Assembly: GCA_046704385.1 (NCBI GenBank)
Contig: JBJKSB010000013.1
Location: forward strand, 124,001 to 188,000
Source: GH45 sp046704385
Lineage (GTDB): Bacteria; Bacteroidota; Bacteroidia; Bacteroidales; SZUA-534
Length of the DNA stretch: 64,000 bases
Direction: 5' to 3'
The notes under the pieces are model-generated. The model was not told the DNA's origin, made no database searches, and was given only the letters and a program-made list of their open reading frames with translations. Position 1 is the first letter of the stretch. Every line of letters begins with the position of its first letter. A program made the position numbers and the translations under genes. Below are positions 1 through 9,099 of the stretch, in pieces.

Positions 1-262
1 GATCGGCCAAACCAAAATTGAATTATTGGAATCAACTGATCCCGAAGGCCCCATTGGGAAATTTATTGAGAAAAAAGGTCCTGGTATTCATCACCTGGCT
101 TTTGCGGTTGATGATGTTAATGCAGCTCTTGCCGATGCTGAAAAGGAGGGTGTTCAATTAATTGATAAGCAAGGCCGTAAAGGTGCTGAAGGATTGAATA
201 TTGGATTTTTACATCCCAAATCGACCCTCGGAGTTTTGACAGAATTGTGTGATAACAAATAG
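1..262 (+). CDS. mce: Methylmalonyl-CoA epimerase, C-terminal part (5' cut by window edge)
   Basis: The frame is open from base 2 with no stop, so the gene begins before the window. The visible 86 residues match the second half of a glyoxalase-fold methylmalonyl-CoA epimerase: GPGIHHLAFAVDD carries a metal-ligand histidine, and LGVLTELCDNK at the end carries the conserved glutamate ligand. The enzyme interconverts the R and S forms of methylmalonyl-CoA in the cytoplasm, linking the B12-dependent mutase to the decarboxylase encoded just downstream. Only 40 bases separate it from mmdA, so it is probably the first or an early gene of that operon. A TTG at 26 could be mistaken for a start but the homology extends upstream of it. 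Confidence 0.9.
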   Translation, partial: IGQTKIELLESTDPEGPIGKFIEKKGPGIHHLAFAVDDVNAALADAEKEGVQLIDKQGRKGAEGLNIGFLHPKSTLGVLTELCDNK

Positions 263-302
263 TGCTACTAATTAGTCTGAGAATTTCTACATCTCTTAAA
301 TC

Positions 303-1862
303 ATGGAAAATCAGAATAAAATCAACGAATTGATCGAAAAACGAGCTCAGGCCCGTTTGGGTGGGGGAGAGAAAAGAATTGAAGCACAACATCAAAAGGG
401 AAAATTTACCGCTCGTGAACGCATTGATATGTTGCTTGATGAAGGTAGTTTCGAGGAATTTGATATGTTTGTCACCCACCGGTGTACCAATTTTGGTATG
501 GAAAATAATAAGTTTCTGGGTGATGGCGTGGTTACAGGTCATGGAACCATTGATGGTCGGGTTGTATATGTTTTTTCCCAGGATTTTACAGTTTTTGGAG
601 GGTCGCTGTCAGAATCGTTTGCCCAAAAAATATGTAAAGTTATGGATATGGCCATGAAAGTTGGTGCACCCGTAATAGGCATAAATGATAGTGGTGGAGC
701 TAGAATTCAGGAAGGGGTGACCAGTTTAGCCGGTTATGCTGAGATTTTTGAACGAAATATTCTGGCTTCGGGCGTTATTCCTCAAATATCAGCCATTTTT
801 GGGCCATGTGCCGGAGGAGCCGTTTACTCACCCGCATTGACCGATTTTGTGTTAATGACTGACAAAACCAGTTATATGTTTGTAACGGGTCCAAAGGTTG
901 TAAAGACAGTTACCGGTGAAGATATTTCAACCGAGGATCTTGGTGGGGCTATGGTTCATGCCTCAAAATCGGGAGTTTCGCACTTTTTGGCTGACGATGA
1001 GCAGGAGGGTATTTTGTTGATTAGAAAATTATTATCCTATCTGCCTCAGAACAACCTGGAGGAGCCTCCGATAACTGCATGTTCAGACCCAATTGACAGA
1101 ATTGATGACGTATTGAATGAAATAATTCCTGAAAATCCAAACCATCCCTATAATATTAAGGATGTGATTTATAGTATTGTTGATGCCCAGGAATTTTTGG
1201 AGGTACACAGAAATTACGCAAAGAACATCATCGTTGGATTTGCAAAATTGAATGGTGTACCAACAGGCATAATTGCTAACCAGCCTAATTATCTGGCTGG
1301 TGTACTCGATATTGAAGCATCGCGTAAAGCAGCTCGTTTCGTGCGTTTTTGTGATTCTTTTAATATCCAGATTTTGACGTTGGTAGATGTGCCCGGATTT
1401 CTGCCGGGGAGTGGACAGGAATATGGCGGAATTATAATTCACGGGGCTAAACTTATGTTTGCCTATGGCGAAGCTACTGTGCCTAAAATTACGGTTACTT
1501 TACGCAAATCGTATGGTGGAGCCCACGATGTTATGTCGTGTAAGCAGTTGCGCGGAGATTTAAATTATGCCTGGCCAACGGCTGAAATTGCCGTAATGGG
1601 TGCATCAGGAGCCATCGAGGTTTTGGAGGGCAAAAACCTGTCGGGTATTTTGGATCCGGAAGAAAAAGCAAAATTTGTAGCCACGAAAGAACAGGAATAT
1701 AAGGATAAATTTGCCAATCCATACCAGGCGGCTGCATTTGGATATATTGATGATATAATTGAACCCAGAAACACCAGGTTCCGTCTTATCAGAGGATTTG
1801 AAAGCCTGTCGACCAAAAAACTTTCAAATCCTCCTAAAAAGCATAGTAATATTCCACTTTAA
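303..1862 (+). CDS. mmdA: Methylmalonyl-CoA decarboxylase alpha (carboxyltransferase) subunit
   Basis: The 519-residue protein has the two crotonase-like halves of acyl-CoA carboxyltransferases (AccD5/PccB/MmdA family, normally about 510-520 residues). Visible motifs are GPCAGGAVYSPALTDF in the N-terminal half and VDVPGFLPGSGQE in the C-terminal half. In this family the subunit moves the carboxyl group of methylmalonyl-CoA (or propionyl-CoA in the reverse direction) to carrier biotin. The following genes encode a small gamma subunit, a biotin carrier and a membrane beta subunit, which is the set for the Na+-pumping methylmalonyl-CoA decarboxylase rather than an ATP-dependent propionyl-CoA carboxylase; no biotin carboxylase gene is present. 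The product would be propionyl-CoA. The start ATG at 303 fits the family N-terminus. Confidence 0.93.
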   Translation: MENQNKINELIEKRAQARLGGGEKRIEAQHQKGKFTARERIDMLLDEGSFEEFDMFVTHRCTNFGMENNKFLGDGVVTGHGTIDGRVVYVFSQDFTVFGGSLSESFAQKICKVMDMAMKVGAPVIGINDSGGARIQEGVTSLAGYAEIFERNILASGVIPQISAIFGPCAGGAVYSPALTDFVLMTDKTSYMFVTGPKVVKTVTGEDISTEDLGGAMVHASKSGVSHFLADDEQEGILLIRKLLSYLPQNNLEEPPITACSDPIDRIDDVLNEIIPENPNHPYNIKDVIYSIVDAQEFLEVHRNYAKNIIVGFAKLNGVPTGIIANQPNYLAGVLDIEASRKAARFVRFCDSFNIQILTLVDVPGFLPGSGQEYGGIIIHGAKLMFAYGEATVPKITVTLRKSYGGAHDVMSCKQLRGDLNYAWPTAEIAVMGASGAIEVLEGKNLSGILDPEEKAKFVATKEQEYKDKFANPYQAAAFGYIDDIIEPRNTRFRLIRGFESLSTKKLSNPPKKHSNIPL

Positions 1863-1870
1863 AAACAGTA

Positions 1871-2230
1871 ATGATGAGTGATATTTTTGCCTCAATAACC
1901 GAACAAGGTGGCTGGACAGTTGCTTTGGTGGGCTACTGTATTGTTTTTGCAGCCCTGGTTTTGCTTATCTGGATATTTATTTCAGTGCCTAAAATCATTA
2001 ACATGCAAATCAGGTCAGAGTTGCGACGCCGGGGAAAACATGTTGCCGATACTGAGGATGAATTGCATATTAAAGGAGATGTGAGTGCAGCTATAAGTAT
2101 GGCTTTACATCTGTATTTAAGCGAGATGCACGATGAGGAATCAAAAGTGATTACCATAAGCCGTATTCAGCGAAGGTATTCGCCGTGGAGTTCAAAAATT
2201 TATAATGTTTATAACAGCCCGATGAAATAA
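1871..2230 (+). CDS. OadG-like gamma subunit of the Na+-pumping decarboxylase
   Basis: A 119-residue protein with one strong membrane segment near residues 16-39 followed by a charged cytoplasmic tail, the layout of the OadG/MmdD gamma (delta) subunit that anchors the carboxyltransferase to the membrane beta subunit and stabilises the complex. It lies 8 bases after mmdA and 28 bases before the biotin carrier, so it is surely part of the same operon. Two ATG codons sit side by side at 1871 and 1874; either may be used. Sequence conservation in this family is low, so the call rests mainly on size, topology and position. Confidence 0.8.
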   Translation: MMSDIFASITEQGGWTVALVGYCIVFAALVLLIWIFISVPKIINMQIRSELRRRGKHVADTEDELHIKGDVSAAISMALHLYLSEMHDEESKVITISRIQRRYSPWSSKIYNVYNSPMK

Positions 2231-2258
2231 TCAATATGGCCACATAAATTATTTAACC

Positions 2259-2681
2259 ATGAAGAAATTTGAATTCACCATTAAGGGGCATAAATACGAA
2301 GTAGTTGTTAAGGATTTTGACGACAATGTTGCTAATATTGAAGTAAATGGAACTACTTATGAAGTGGAAGTTCATAAAGAGATGAAAGTGACCAAAACTC
2401 CAAAATTAATCAGGCAACCTGTGGTTTCAAAGCCGGGTGAGGGTACCATTACCAAGAAAGATTCAACCCTGATTAAAGTTAAAGCACCACTGCCCGGAAG
2501 TATTTTTAAATTACTTGTTTCAGTGGGCGATGTAGTGAAGAAAGGCGATGTGCTTTTAATAATGGAGGCTATGAAGATGGAAAACAATATTATGTCGGAA
2601 AAAGAAGGAGTGGTTAAATCCATCAAAGTTTCAGTGGGTGATACTGTTTTACAGGAAGATGTTTTATTGGAACTGGAGTAA
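2259..2681 (+). CDS. mmdC: Biotin carboxyl carrier subunit of methylmalonyl-CoA decarboxylase
   Basis: A 140-residue protein ending in a biotinyl domain. The biotin attachment motif EAMKMEN is complete, with the acceptor lysine at residue 106. The N-terminal 60 residues form a small beta-rich region typical of free-standing carriers in Na+-pump decarboxylases, joined by a short lysine/proline-rich linker. The carrier swings between the carboxyltransferase (mmdA product) and the membrane beta subunit, which decarboxylates carboxybiotin and exports Na+. It sits between the gamma and beta subunit genes, 13 bases before the chosen beta start. Biotinylation would need a BirA ligase encoded elsewhere. 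Confidence 0.92.
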   Translation: MKKFEFTIKGHKYEVVVKDFDDNVANIEVNGTTYEVEVHKEMKVTKTPKLIRQPVVSKPGEGTITKKDSTLIKVKAPLPGSIFKLLVSVGDVVKKGDVLLIMEAMKMENNIMSEKEGVVKSIKVSVGDTVLQEDVLLELE

Positions 2682-2694
2682 TGCGGATAGAATT

Positions 2695-4374
2695 ATGAAG
2701 ATTTCGATATTTAAATACAGGCTATTAACGATTTTTTTACTGGCAACAGCATTTCAGAATTATGCCAGCGCTACAAGCCAAAAGGTACAAAACCTTACCC
2801 ATGGTAAATGGTTAAACCATGCCGACGGTTATGTTCCAAACGCCACGATAAATCCTGATACTATTACCGATTGGTCGGAAATTAAAACAGTAAAGCGTTA
2901 CAAAACTTTTGAATTTAAAGAGGAAAAAGTGGCAGGGGGCTTAACCCGGACTTTTATAATGGATTCCGTAAAACAAAGTTATACCGGAATCTGGCAAATG
3001 GCGGGTGATACCCTGATTTTAAGCTTTAAACCCAAATGGGTTACCCATTATCGAAAGAATTCCGATCCGAATGCTACCAGTTACCAATATTCAACCGTTG
3101 ATGAACAGGTTAATCTGCCGGTTCGTAAGTTGACTCTAAAAGACGGGAAACTTGTTGAATCGGCGAAAGTAGAGTACCGCCATTTTTCAGGAGCTGTTTA
3201 CGGTTTATTAAACTTTTATGAATTTACCGGGTTTGCCAATGCCACCAAAGGACATTTAATCATGATCCTTATCGGGATATTCTTTATTTTCCTGGCTATT
3301 AAATATGATTATGAACCTTTATTACTGATTCCAATAGGCATGGGCATTCTCATTGGGAATATCCCAATGTTTCAGGCTGTCGATTTTAACCTGAAACTGG
3401 GTATTTATGAGCCCGGCAGTGTAATGAATATTTTGTACCAGGGAGTGTTGCAGGGTTGGTATCCGCCTTTAATCTTTTTAGGCATTGGGGCAATGACTGA
3501 TTTCTCCTCGTTAATTTCAAATCCTAAATTAATGTTGTTGGGTGCGGCAGCACAGGTAGGTATTTTCGTTACTTTTTTGGGATCGTTGATGTTGGGTTTT
3601 GCTCCTCCTGAGGCGGGTGCCATAGGTATTATTGGTGGTGCCGACGGACCGACTGCTATTTTCCTTTCCTCAAAACTGGCTAATGGTGTCAATATAATGG
3701 CCAATGGTGCAACAGTTAAGAATTTGATCGGGCCTATTGCAATTGCTGCCTATTCATACATGGCCCTGGTTCCGGTGATTCAACCGCCAATTATAAAGTT
3801 ACTGACCACCAAAAAGGAAAGGATGATTAAAATGAATCCTCCGCGTGCTGTATCACGTCTTGAGAAAATTATGTTCCCGATAATTGCCCTTTTAATAACC
3901 GCTTATATTGCTCCAACAGCACTGCCATTGCTTGGAATGTTATTTTTAGGGAATCTGTTAAAAGAATGTGGTGTCACTAACCGACTGGCTGAAACAGCAA
4001 GTAATGCACTGATCAATACTATCACCATTATTTTGGGAATTACGGTTGGGGCTTCGACCCAGGCCGATGTATTTTTAACGAAAGATTCCATCATTATTTT
4101 TGGTTTAGGTGCGGCATCGTTTATGGTAGCTACGGCTGGTGGTGTGATATTTGCAAAGGTTATGAACCTTTTCTCAAGCAAATCGAATCCTATAAATCCC
4201 ATGATTGGTGCAGCCGGTGTTTCAGCAGTGCCTGACAGTGCCCGCGTGGTTCAAAATATGGGTTTACAGGAAGATCCCACGAATCACCTGCTTATGCATG
4301 CCATGGCTCCCAATGTTTCAGGAGTGATTGGTTCTGCTGTTGCAGCGGGTATATTGCTTAGCTTTTTGATGTAG
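2695..4374 (+). CDS. mmdB: Na+-pumping decarboxylase beta subunit with long N-terminal extension
   Basis: The C-terminal ~380 residues are a multi-pass OadB/MmdB membrane protein that decarboxylates carboxybiotin and pumps Na+. The conserved loop GGADGPTAIFLSSKLA is intact, with the aspartate equivalent to the essential Asp of OadB at residue 317. I chose the ATG at 2695 because it gives a good signal peptide (MKISIFKYRLLTIFLLATA) and starts 13 bases after the carrier stop; an upstream in-frame start at 2638 would overlap mmdC. Between the signal peptide and the first membrane segment (about residue 185) lie some 155 beta-rich residues that ordinary OadB proteins, usually about 380-430 residues, do not need. 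They would face the periplasm. Their role is unknown; a lipocalin-like small-molecule fold is only a guess. Confidence 0.9.
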   Translation: MKISIFKYRLLTIFLLATAFQNYASATSQKVQNLTHGKWLNHADGYVPNATINPDTITDWSEIKTVKRYKTFEFKEEKVAGGLTRTFIMDSVKQSYTGIWQMAGDTLILSFKPKWVTHYRKNSDPNATSYQYSTVDEQVNLPVRKLTLKDGKLVESAKVEYRHFSGAVYGLLNFYEFTGFANATKGHLIMILIGIFFIFLAIKYDYEPLLLIPIGMGILIGNIPMFQAVDFNLKLGIYEPGSVMNILYQGVLQGWYPPLIFLGIGAMTDFSSLISNPKLMLLGAAAQVGIFVTFLGSLMLGFAPPEAGAIGIIGGADGPTAIFLSSKLANGVNIMANGATVKNLIGPIAIAAYSYMALVPVIQPPIIKLLTTKKERMIKMNPPRAVSRLEKIMFPIIALLITAYIAPTALPLLGMLFLGNLLKECGVTNRLAETASNALINTITIILGITVGASTQADVFLTKDSIIIFGLGAASFMVATAGGVIFAKVMNLFSSKSNPINPMIGAAGVSAVPDSARVVQNMGLQEDPTNHLLMHAMAPNVSGVIGSAVAAGILLSFLM

Positions 4375-4513
4375 TGAAGGGAACAAAAATGAAATACCTT
4401 AGCTTAAAAGTTATTGCCTGAAGTATTAAGGGGTTTATTTTTAAAATAATTTATCTAAAGACAATGATTATAAAATATCAGCGTTACTGTGTTTAAAATC
4501 AACTACTGGCAAT

Positions 4514-4521
4514 TATATTTG
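4514..4521 (+). promoter_or_regulatory. Bacteroidota -7 element (TATATTTG) before the GyrI-like gene
   Basis: Exact match to TAnnTTTG, 47 bases before the ATG at 4569. No clear TTTG -33 element is visible at the usual 17-23 base distance. The preceding 140 bases after mmdB contain no obvious hairpin terminator. Confidence 0.4.
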
Positions 4522-4568
4522 CTGTAATAAACCATTTTATTCCAGTATTATTACAAAAACAGACGATT

Positions 4569-5204
4569 ATGAAATATGAATGGCGGAAAAATGAAAAAGG
4601 GATTTATCTGCCAAAGAATAATCCTGAAATAATTGATATTCCCGAGTTTAAATACTTTACAATTAAGGGAGAAGGAAATCCAAATAGTGAGGCTTTTTCT
4701 GAATATATCGGAGTTTTGTACTCCTTATCATACGCTGTTAAAATGAGTTATAAAAAAGGGATTGAACCCGATGGATATTTCGACTATACTGTTTATCCGC
4801 TTGAAGGCGTTTGGGATATTAAAGAAGAAGCAAAAAGCAATTATACCGGAATAATAAATAAGAATGATTTGATTTTTAAATTAATGATAAGACAACCGGA
4901 TTTTGTCGATTTGGATTTTGTTGATAAAATTATAACCCTGACAAAGGAAAATAAGCCTCATGAATTATTAGATTCGGTTAAGTTTGAAGCAATTAAAGAA
5001 GGAACTTGTGTTCAAATGTTACACTTAGGAAGCTATGATAATGAACCCGGGAGTTTTAAAATTATGGAGAATTTTGCATTTGCCCGGGGATTAAAACGAT
5101 TTTCGAAGAATCATAAAGAAATATACTTAACTGATGCCCGAAAAACAGTACCGGAAAAATTGAAAACAGTATTAAGATTTCAAGTAGAAAAACCCGTGGA
5201 ATAA
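4569..5204 (+). CDS. GyrI-like small-molecule-binding domain protein
   Basis: A 211-residue soluble protein. The stretch YFTIKGEGNPNSEAF near residue 30 and the later tyrosine/glycine-rich strands (for example FDYTVYPLEGVW) are typical of stand-alone GyrI-like (SOUL/BmrR-type effector-binding) domain proteins, which bind hydrophobic or cationic small molecules. No DNA-binding domain is present. The gene stands alone, between the rightward mmd operon and a leftward operon, and has its own promoter-like element. No substrate can be named. It ends cleanly and the following 265 bases to the acetyltransferase gene hold nothing recognisable. Confidence 0.72.
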   Translation: MKYEWRKNEKGIYLPKNNPEIIDIPEFKYFTIKGEGNPNSEAFSEYIGVLYSLSYAVKMSYKKGIEPDGYFDYTVYPLEGVWDIKEEAKSNYTGIINKNDLIFKLMIRQPDFVDLDFVDKIITLTKENKPHELLDSVKFEAIKEGTCVQMLHLGSYDNEPGSFKIMENFAFARGLKRFSKNHKEIYLTDARKTVPEKLKTVLRFQVEKPVE

Positions 5205-5469
5205 AGCACGAACTGCCGACCCACTATAAATTCAGGCGCTCTCTGCCTTATAAAAACAGGAGAATAATTTTAACTTAAGTATTGTAAAAAACAATTTGAG
5301 TGCAGGATATTTTTGCGCCAGTATGCCATTATTTACACTGTAACCGAATCACGTTTTGACCAGGATTAATATATTTTTGGAAATAACCGGAATGCGTTTT
5401 GCTTTTATTATGTTAAAAATAACTAATAATAAATTTAAACCAATAACAATAAACAACAAATCCTGATTA

Positions 5470-5955
5470 TTATATCCCGACTATTCGGCTCCGTCTTTCT
5501 AAAACAACAGTATCTCTCCATTTGCCATCGAGTTGAGCGATTTTTTCCCGTGTTCCGATAATCCTGAAACCAAATTTTTCGTGGAGTCTCATTGTGGCTT
5601 TATTCTCCGGAAATATACTGGAGTACAGGGTCCAGATACCATGCTCTTCCGATGATTTTATAATTTTATCCATGAGTTGAGAGCCAACCCCTTTCGAAAT
5701 AAAATTTGTATCGACATAAATACTAACTTCTGCAACTCCCTCATAAACCTTGCGCGCCGAAACGGGTGTTAAGGCTGCCCATCCCATAACTATATCATTA
5801 TCAACATAAACAAACCTGGAGTGTTGGAGGTGTTTAGCGTCCCATTTGTTCCAAACAGGGACTTCGGTTTCAAACGTAGCATTCCGGGTATCCAATCCCA
5901 TTTTATAGATTTCAAGAACTCTTGAACCATCTTTTTTATTCAGCTTTCGTATCAT
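5470..5955 (-). CDS. GNAT-family N-acetyltransferase, phosphinothricin acetyltransferase type
   Basis: A 161-residue single-domain GNAT. The start MIRKLNKKDGSRVLEIYKMG, the WAALTPVS strand, the AEVSIYVDTNFISKGVGSQL segment with the acetyl-CoA binding Q/R-x-x-G-x-G/A-like loop (SKGVGSQLM) and the C-terminal HEKFGFRIIGT are characteristic of the PAT/YwnH subgroup. These enzymes acetylate small amines such as phosphinothricin or methionine sulfoximine; the natural substrate here is unknown. It starts 19 bases after the end of the TolB-like gene, reading the same way, so it is probably the last gene of that leftward operon, without any evident functional link. Confidence 0.8.
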   Translation of the reverse strand: MIRKLNKKDGSRVLEIYKMGLDTRNATFETEVPVWNKWDAKHLQHSRFVYVDNDIVMGWAALTPVSARKVYEGVAEVSIYVDTNFISKGVGSQLMDKIIKSSEEHGIWTLYSSIFPENKATMRLHEKFGFRIIGTREKIAQLDGKWRDTVVLERRSRIVGI

Positions 5956-5974
5956 ATAACTTCAGTATATTACA

Positions 5975-7435
5975 TTATTCTCGGTAATGCAGGGGCTCTG
6001 GCTCTACCGTATTATATAATTTTTCGATATCAAAAGCATCAAAATGCACTTGCCAATTCATTAACTCGGGCACGTTATATGATTTCAGCTGATAATCATA
6101 AAACTCCGGGTCTTTTTGTGGCAGTACAAAAGGTTTATAGGCATGCCCACTGTCATCAATGTAGGAGAAATATATTTTACCATACAGGCCATTATCCCTT
6201 TTACTGGCAAAGGCTAACCAACGGCTGTTGGTCGACCAGCTGTGATATGAGTTGGAATAATTGGTATTGTTGTTAAGTTCAGGTAAAGTATCAATAGTAC
6301 CGGTTGCAATATTGTATAAATAAATTCTGGCATCGTTTTGCCACAGTGCGAAAGTACCAAATCTGAAACTGCAAAAAGCCAGGTATTTTCCGTCAGGAGA
6401 TGCTTTTAATTCACTGGCAGACCCGTTTAAAGCCGGAGCATTAAAAAGTGTATTCGTTTTCGAACCAAAATTTCCGGTAGCTTCGTCAAAACCAACGGAA
6501 CAGATACTGTATTGTAATTTATCATGTTCTTCAGGCAGCCTGACTTTTTTAGCTGAACAATAAAAAATCCGGGTACCGTCAGCTGAAAATTCCGGGAAGG
6601 TTTCAAGTACATCCTTTTGCATGAGTAATTTGGATATTAAAACTTCATCTTTATCAATATCCAAAACCACAATATCTGATAAGGTATCATATACAAATGC
6701 CCGCTCGTTGTGTATACTGTGGGTTGACGGTAAAACTGCATTATTCGAAAACACGATATACCTGCCTGATGGCGACCAGTTACCATAGATCATACTTGAA
6801 TAGGCATCTTTTAATTTAGGATTAATTGCCCGAAGCTTTTTACCATCGGCAATAACGGTCATTCCTTTTGTACCCCGGATATGGAAAAATGATTGATAAG
6901 GTTTGTATTTATTCGGAATATGACAATTCATACAACCATAACCCACAAGATTATTGTCGGCAATAGGGGTTTCGGTAAAGTTTGTGACATTCCTTTGCGC
7001 TATAACAATTTTGTTGTACACTTCGTAACCCGGTTCAATTAAGCGATAGGTAAGGAATGAATCTATTGGGGCTTTTTCCACCTTCCAAAAAAACGGTTTA
7101 TAAGTTATCAAACTGTCTTTTGAATAAGAACTTACGGTAACCCAGATGGTGTCATCTTTATTCTGTTCCAGTAAATTTTTAAATTTTTCCAGGGGAAAGG
7201 AAATTGTATGTTTCCCTTTTACGATCAGATTCCCGTTTTTTGAAGTCAATGCTGCCTGCAAATTATTATTTTCCCATGTAAAGTTTAAAGGAGCTATATT
7301 ATATGGGATATTGATGTTTTTGTAATCGGGTACAATTTGAGGATATTTTTCTAAACTGATCCTTTTTTCAACACAATGGCATGATATAAACCCTGCAAGA
7401 ATCAATACGGGATATATTATTTTTTTTAAAATCAT
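5975..7435 (-). CDS. TolB-like beta-propeller lipoprotein with a CXXCH haem-type motif
   Basis: A 486-residue protein beginning with a lipoprotein-type signal (start MILKKIIYPVLILAGFISC; Cys 18 is the likely lipidated residue). I prefer this ATG at 7435 over the TTG at 7504, which would overlap the upstream gene and bury the signal. Residues ~60-150 are beta-rich, then GYGCMNCHIP gives a CXXCH motif (Cys168, Cys171, His172), the signature of covalent c-type haem. The remaining ~300 residues contain repeated WD40/PD40-like strands such as WSPSGRYIVFSNN, FSADGTRIFYCS, ASPDGKYLAFCS and WSTNSRWLAFAS, as in TolB propellers. It follows a DUF6057-like membrane protein gene by 32 bases. Haem attachment is inferred from the motif only; the function is unknown. 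Confidence 0.72.
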   Translation of the reverse strand: MILKKIIYPVLILAGFISCHCVEKRISLEKYPQIVPDYKNINIPYNIAPLNFTWENNNLQAALTSKNGNLIVKGKHTISFPLEKFKNLLEQNKDDTIWVTVSSYSKDSLITYKPFFWKVEKAPIDSFLTYRLIEPGYEVYNKIVIAQRNVTNFTETPIADNNLVGYGCMNCHIPNKYKPYQSFFHIRGTKGMTVIADGKKLRAINPKLKDAYSSMIYGNWSPSGRYIVFSNNAVLPSTHSIHNERAFVYDTLSDIVVLDIDKDEVLISKLLMQKDVLETFPEFSADGTRIFYCSAKKVRLPEEHDKLQYSICSVGFDEATGNFGSKTNTLFNAPALNGSASELKASPDGKYLAFCSFRFGTFALWQNDARIYLYNIATGTIDTLPELNNNTNYSNSYHSWSTNSRWLAFASKRDNGLYGKIYFSYIDDSGHAYKPFVLPQKDPEFYDYQLKSYNVPELMNWQVHFDAFDIEKLYNTVEPEPLHYRE

Positions 7436-7467
7436 TTGAAGTAGATTGTATATCATTATAACCAATT

Positions 7468-9099
7468 TTAATTCGGAACGTGTCCAAATCCAAAGTAAAA
7501 CCAATAGGAATGCCCAAAATTCTTAACCAAAACTTTTTTATCACCACGAGTCTGCTGATATTTTTGCTTAAAAAGGGTTGACTGCTGAATTACATCTTTT
7601 GAAAACCGGAAATTTTTAAAACTTTTATCATTTCTATGCATATCGAAATAAATTATCAGTGCTTCCTGGTATATTTCAGGCAGATAATCTCCGGTACTTT
7701 GATATTTGTAAGTGGTTAAAACATTATAAAAACTGTTAATATCCTTATATAACAAACATGTACTTAACAGGTAATTTAGCGCTGCCTGGTTATCGGGGTG
7801 ATCATCCAGCAAATAATACAGGGAACTAACAAAATTGTTGGAATTAGCGATTATATGGTCGTTGCATGGCATCTTAGCCCTCTTATCAGCAATCCATGAT
7901 GTTTTATTGCACAACGCATCATTAAACAAAAATTTTTCCATTTTATGCGCCCAGGCCCTGTAAAACAGTGTTTGATCAAGCATTTTTAAATATTTTTGGG
8001 CAGCGGCGTATTCCCCGTTAATCAAATTGATCTCAACCATCCGACGGATCATCCGGGTACTTTCACTTTTGGGTGAGAAAGTATTGGCCATCAGTACATA
8101 ATGCTGTGCGGCATTCATATCTCCAATAAAATAATACACTTCGTTTCCGATGAGTAGATTAAGATAATTGGTTTGTTCGTTAAAAGGTACGAACAATCCG
8201 TCTAATCCCACTTGTTTGATGGCAAACAGGTTTTGGGGCATCTTATTTAAAGCTGCCGATGCCAGGTTGTAATAATAAATAACATACCGGGTTTTATCGG
8301 GTGTTTTTTGTGCTATTTCCAGGGTCTTTTCCGGATGGTTAAAATACCATTCGCAATCAAGTGCGAACAGATTTTCAAACATAAAATTGGGAACCGGTGA
8401 CGAAATTTCTGTAACAGGATATCTGTAAGCCTGTTTGATGGTCAGGTAATAAAAAATGCGCATCGCAAAAGGTGTACAAATAACAAGTATTATAAGAGTA
8501 AATCGATACGCCCATTCCGGCCAACCGTTATTTTGTTTTAATTTAATTTCGTATAACAATACCACAAAAATGAACAGATAAACAGCAAAACCAACCGCCA
8601 TATATAATAACGGTACCAGTACTAATCCAGCTATAATTCTTGAGATTGACCTTTTAAGTGTGGTGTAAAAACGAAAAACAGCCAAAGCAGTTATTAATGA
8701 AATTGTGGCTGCCAGCGGATAAACCATGGTGAAATGAAGGCCCAACACCAACGAGGTTATAAGGAGTGCAAGCAGGTATGAATATTTCCATTGATACAAT
8801 TTGGTAGTGACCCAATCGATTAAGTACCATAATAATGAGAGAGAACCTGTTATGATAAAGGCTCCGCCGGTTTTAAAAAAATAAAACTGGGTAAGGAAAT
8901 CACCCACAAGGCATGAAACGGATGCCGGTTTGTGAAAATATTTCAAAATATAATCAGGGCTTAGCCTGAAAAACTGCATTTGTTCCAGGTAATACAAATG
9001 ATATTGATAGAAAAATGCAAAAAAGATAAATGAGCCTGTAAAAAATGCCAATGTTAATATTTTCCTGAATTGTGAATGGGGTACCCGCAATATATTCAT
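7468..9099 (-). CDS. Polytopic membrane protein with tetratricopeptide-like tail (DUF6057-like)
   Basis: A 543-residue protein with roughly seven predicted membrane segments in the first ~230 residues, followed by a soluble, tyrosine- and alanine-rich helical half (for example YYNLASAALNKMPQNLFAI and GDMNAAQHYVLMANTF) resembling tetratricopeptide-type helical pairs. From memory it resembles the Bacteroidota family DUF6057, which is often found next to a TolB-like gene exactly as here; I could not check this. It is the first gene of a leftward operon with the TolB-like lipoprotein and the acetyltransferase. The 206 bases upstream of its start show no exact TAnnTTTG element. No biochemical role can be given. 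Confidence 0.62.
   Translation of the reverse strand: MNILRVPHSQFRKILTLAFFTGSFIFFAFFYQYHLYYLEQMQFFRLSPDYILKYFHKPASVSCLVGDFLTQFYFFKTGGAFIITGSLSLLWYLIDWVTTKLYQWKYSYLLALLITSLVLGLHFTMVYPLAATISLITALAVFRFYTTLKRSISRIIAGLVLVPLLYMAVGFAVYLFIFVVLLYEIKLKQNNGWPEWAYRFTLIILVICTPFAMRIFYYLTIKQAYRYPVTEISSPVPNFMFENLFALDCEWYFNHPEKTLEIAQKTPDKTRYVIYYYNLASAALNKMPQNLFAIKQVGLDGLFVPFNEQTNYLNLLIGNEVYYFIGDMNAAQHYVLMANTFSPKSESTRMIRRMVEINLINGEYAAAQKYLKMLDQTLFYRAWAHKMEKFLFNDALCNKTSWIADKRAKMPCNDHIIANSNNFVSSLYYLLDDHPDNQAALNYLLSTCLLYKDINSFYNVLTTYKYQSTGDYLPEIYQEALIIYFDMHRNDKSFKNFRFSKDVIQQSTLFKQKYQQTRGDKKVLVKNFGHSYWFYFGFGHVPN

Noticed and set aside
303..1862. Propionyl-CoA carboxylase beta subunit
   Set aside because: No biotin carboxylase gene is in the operon, while the gamma, biotin carrier and membrane beta subunits of a Na+-pump decarboxylase follow.
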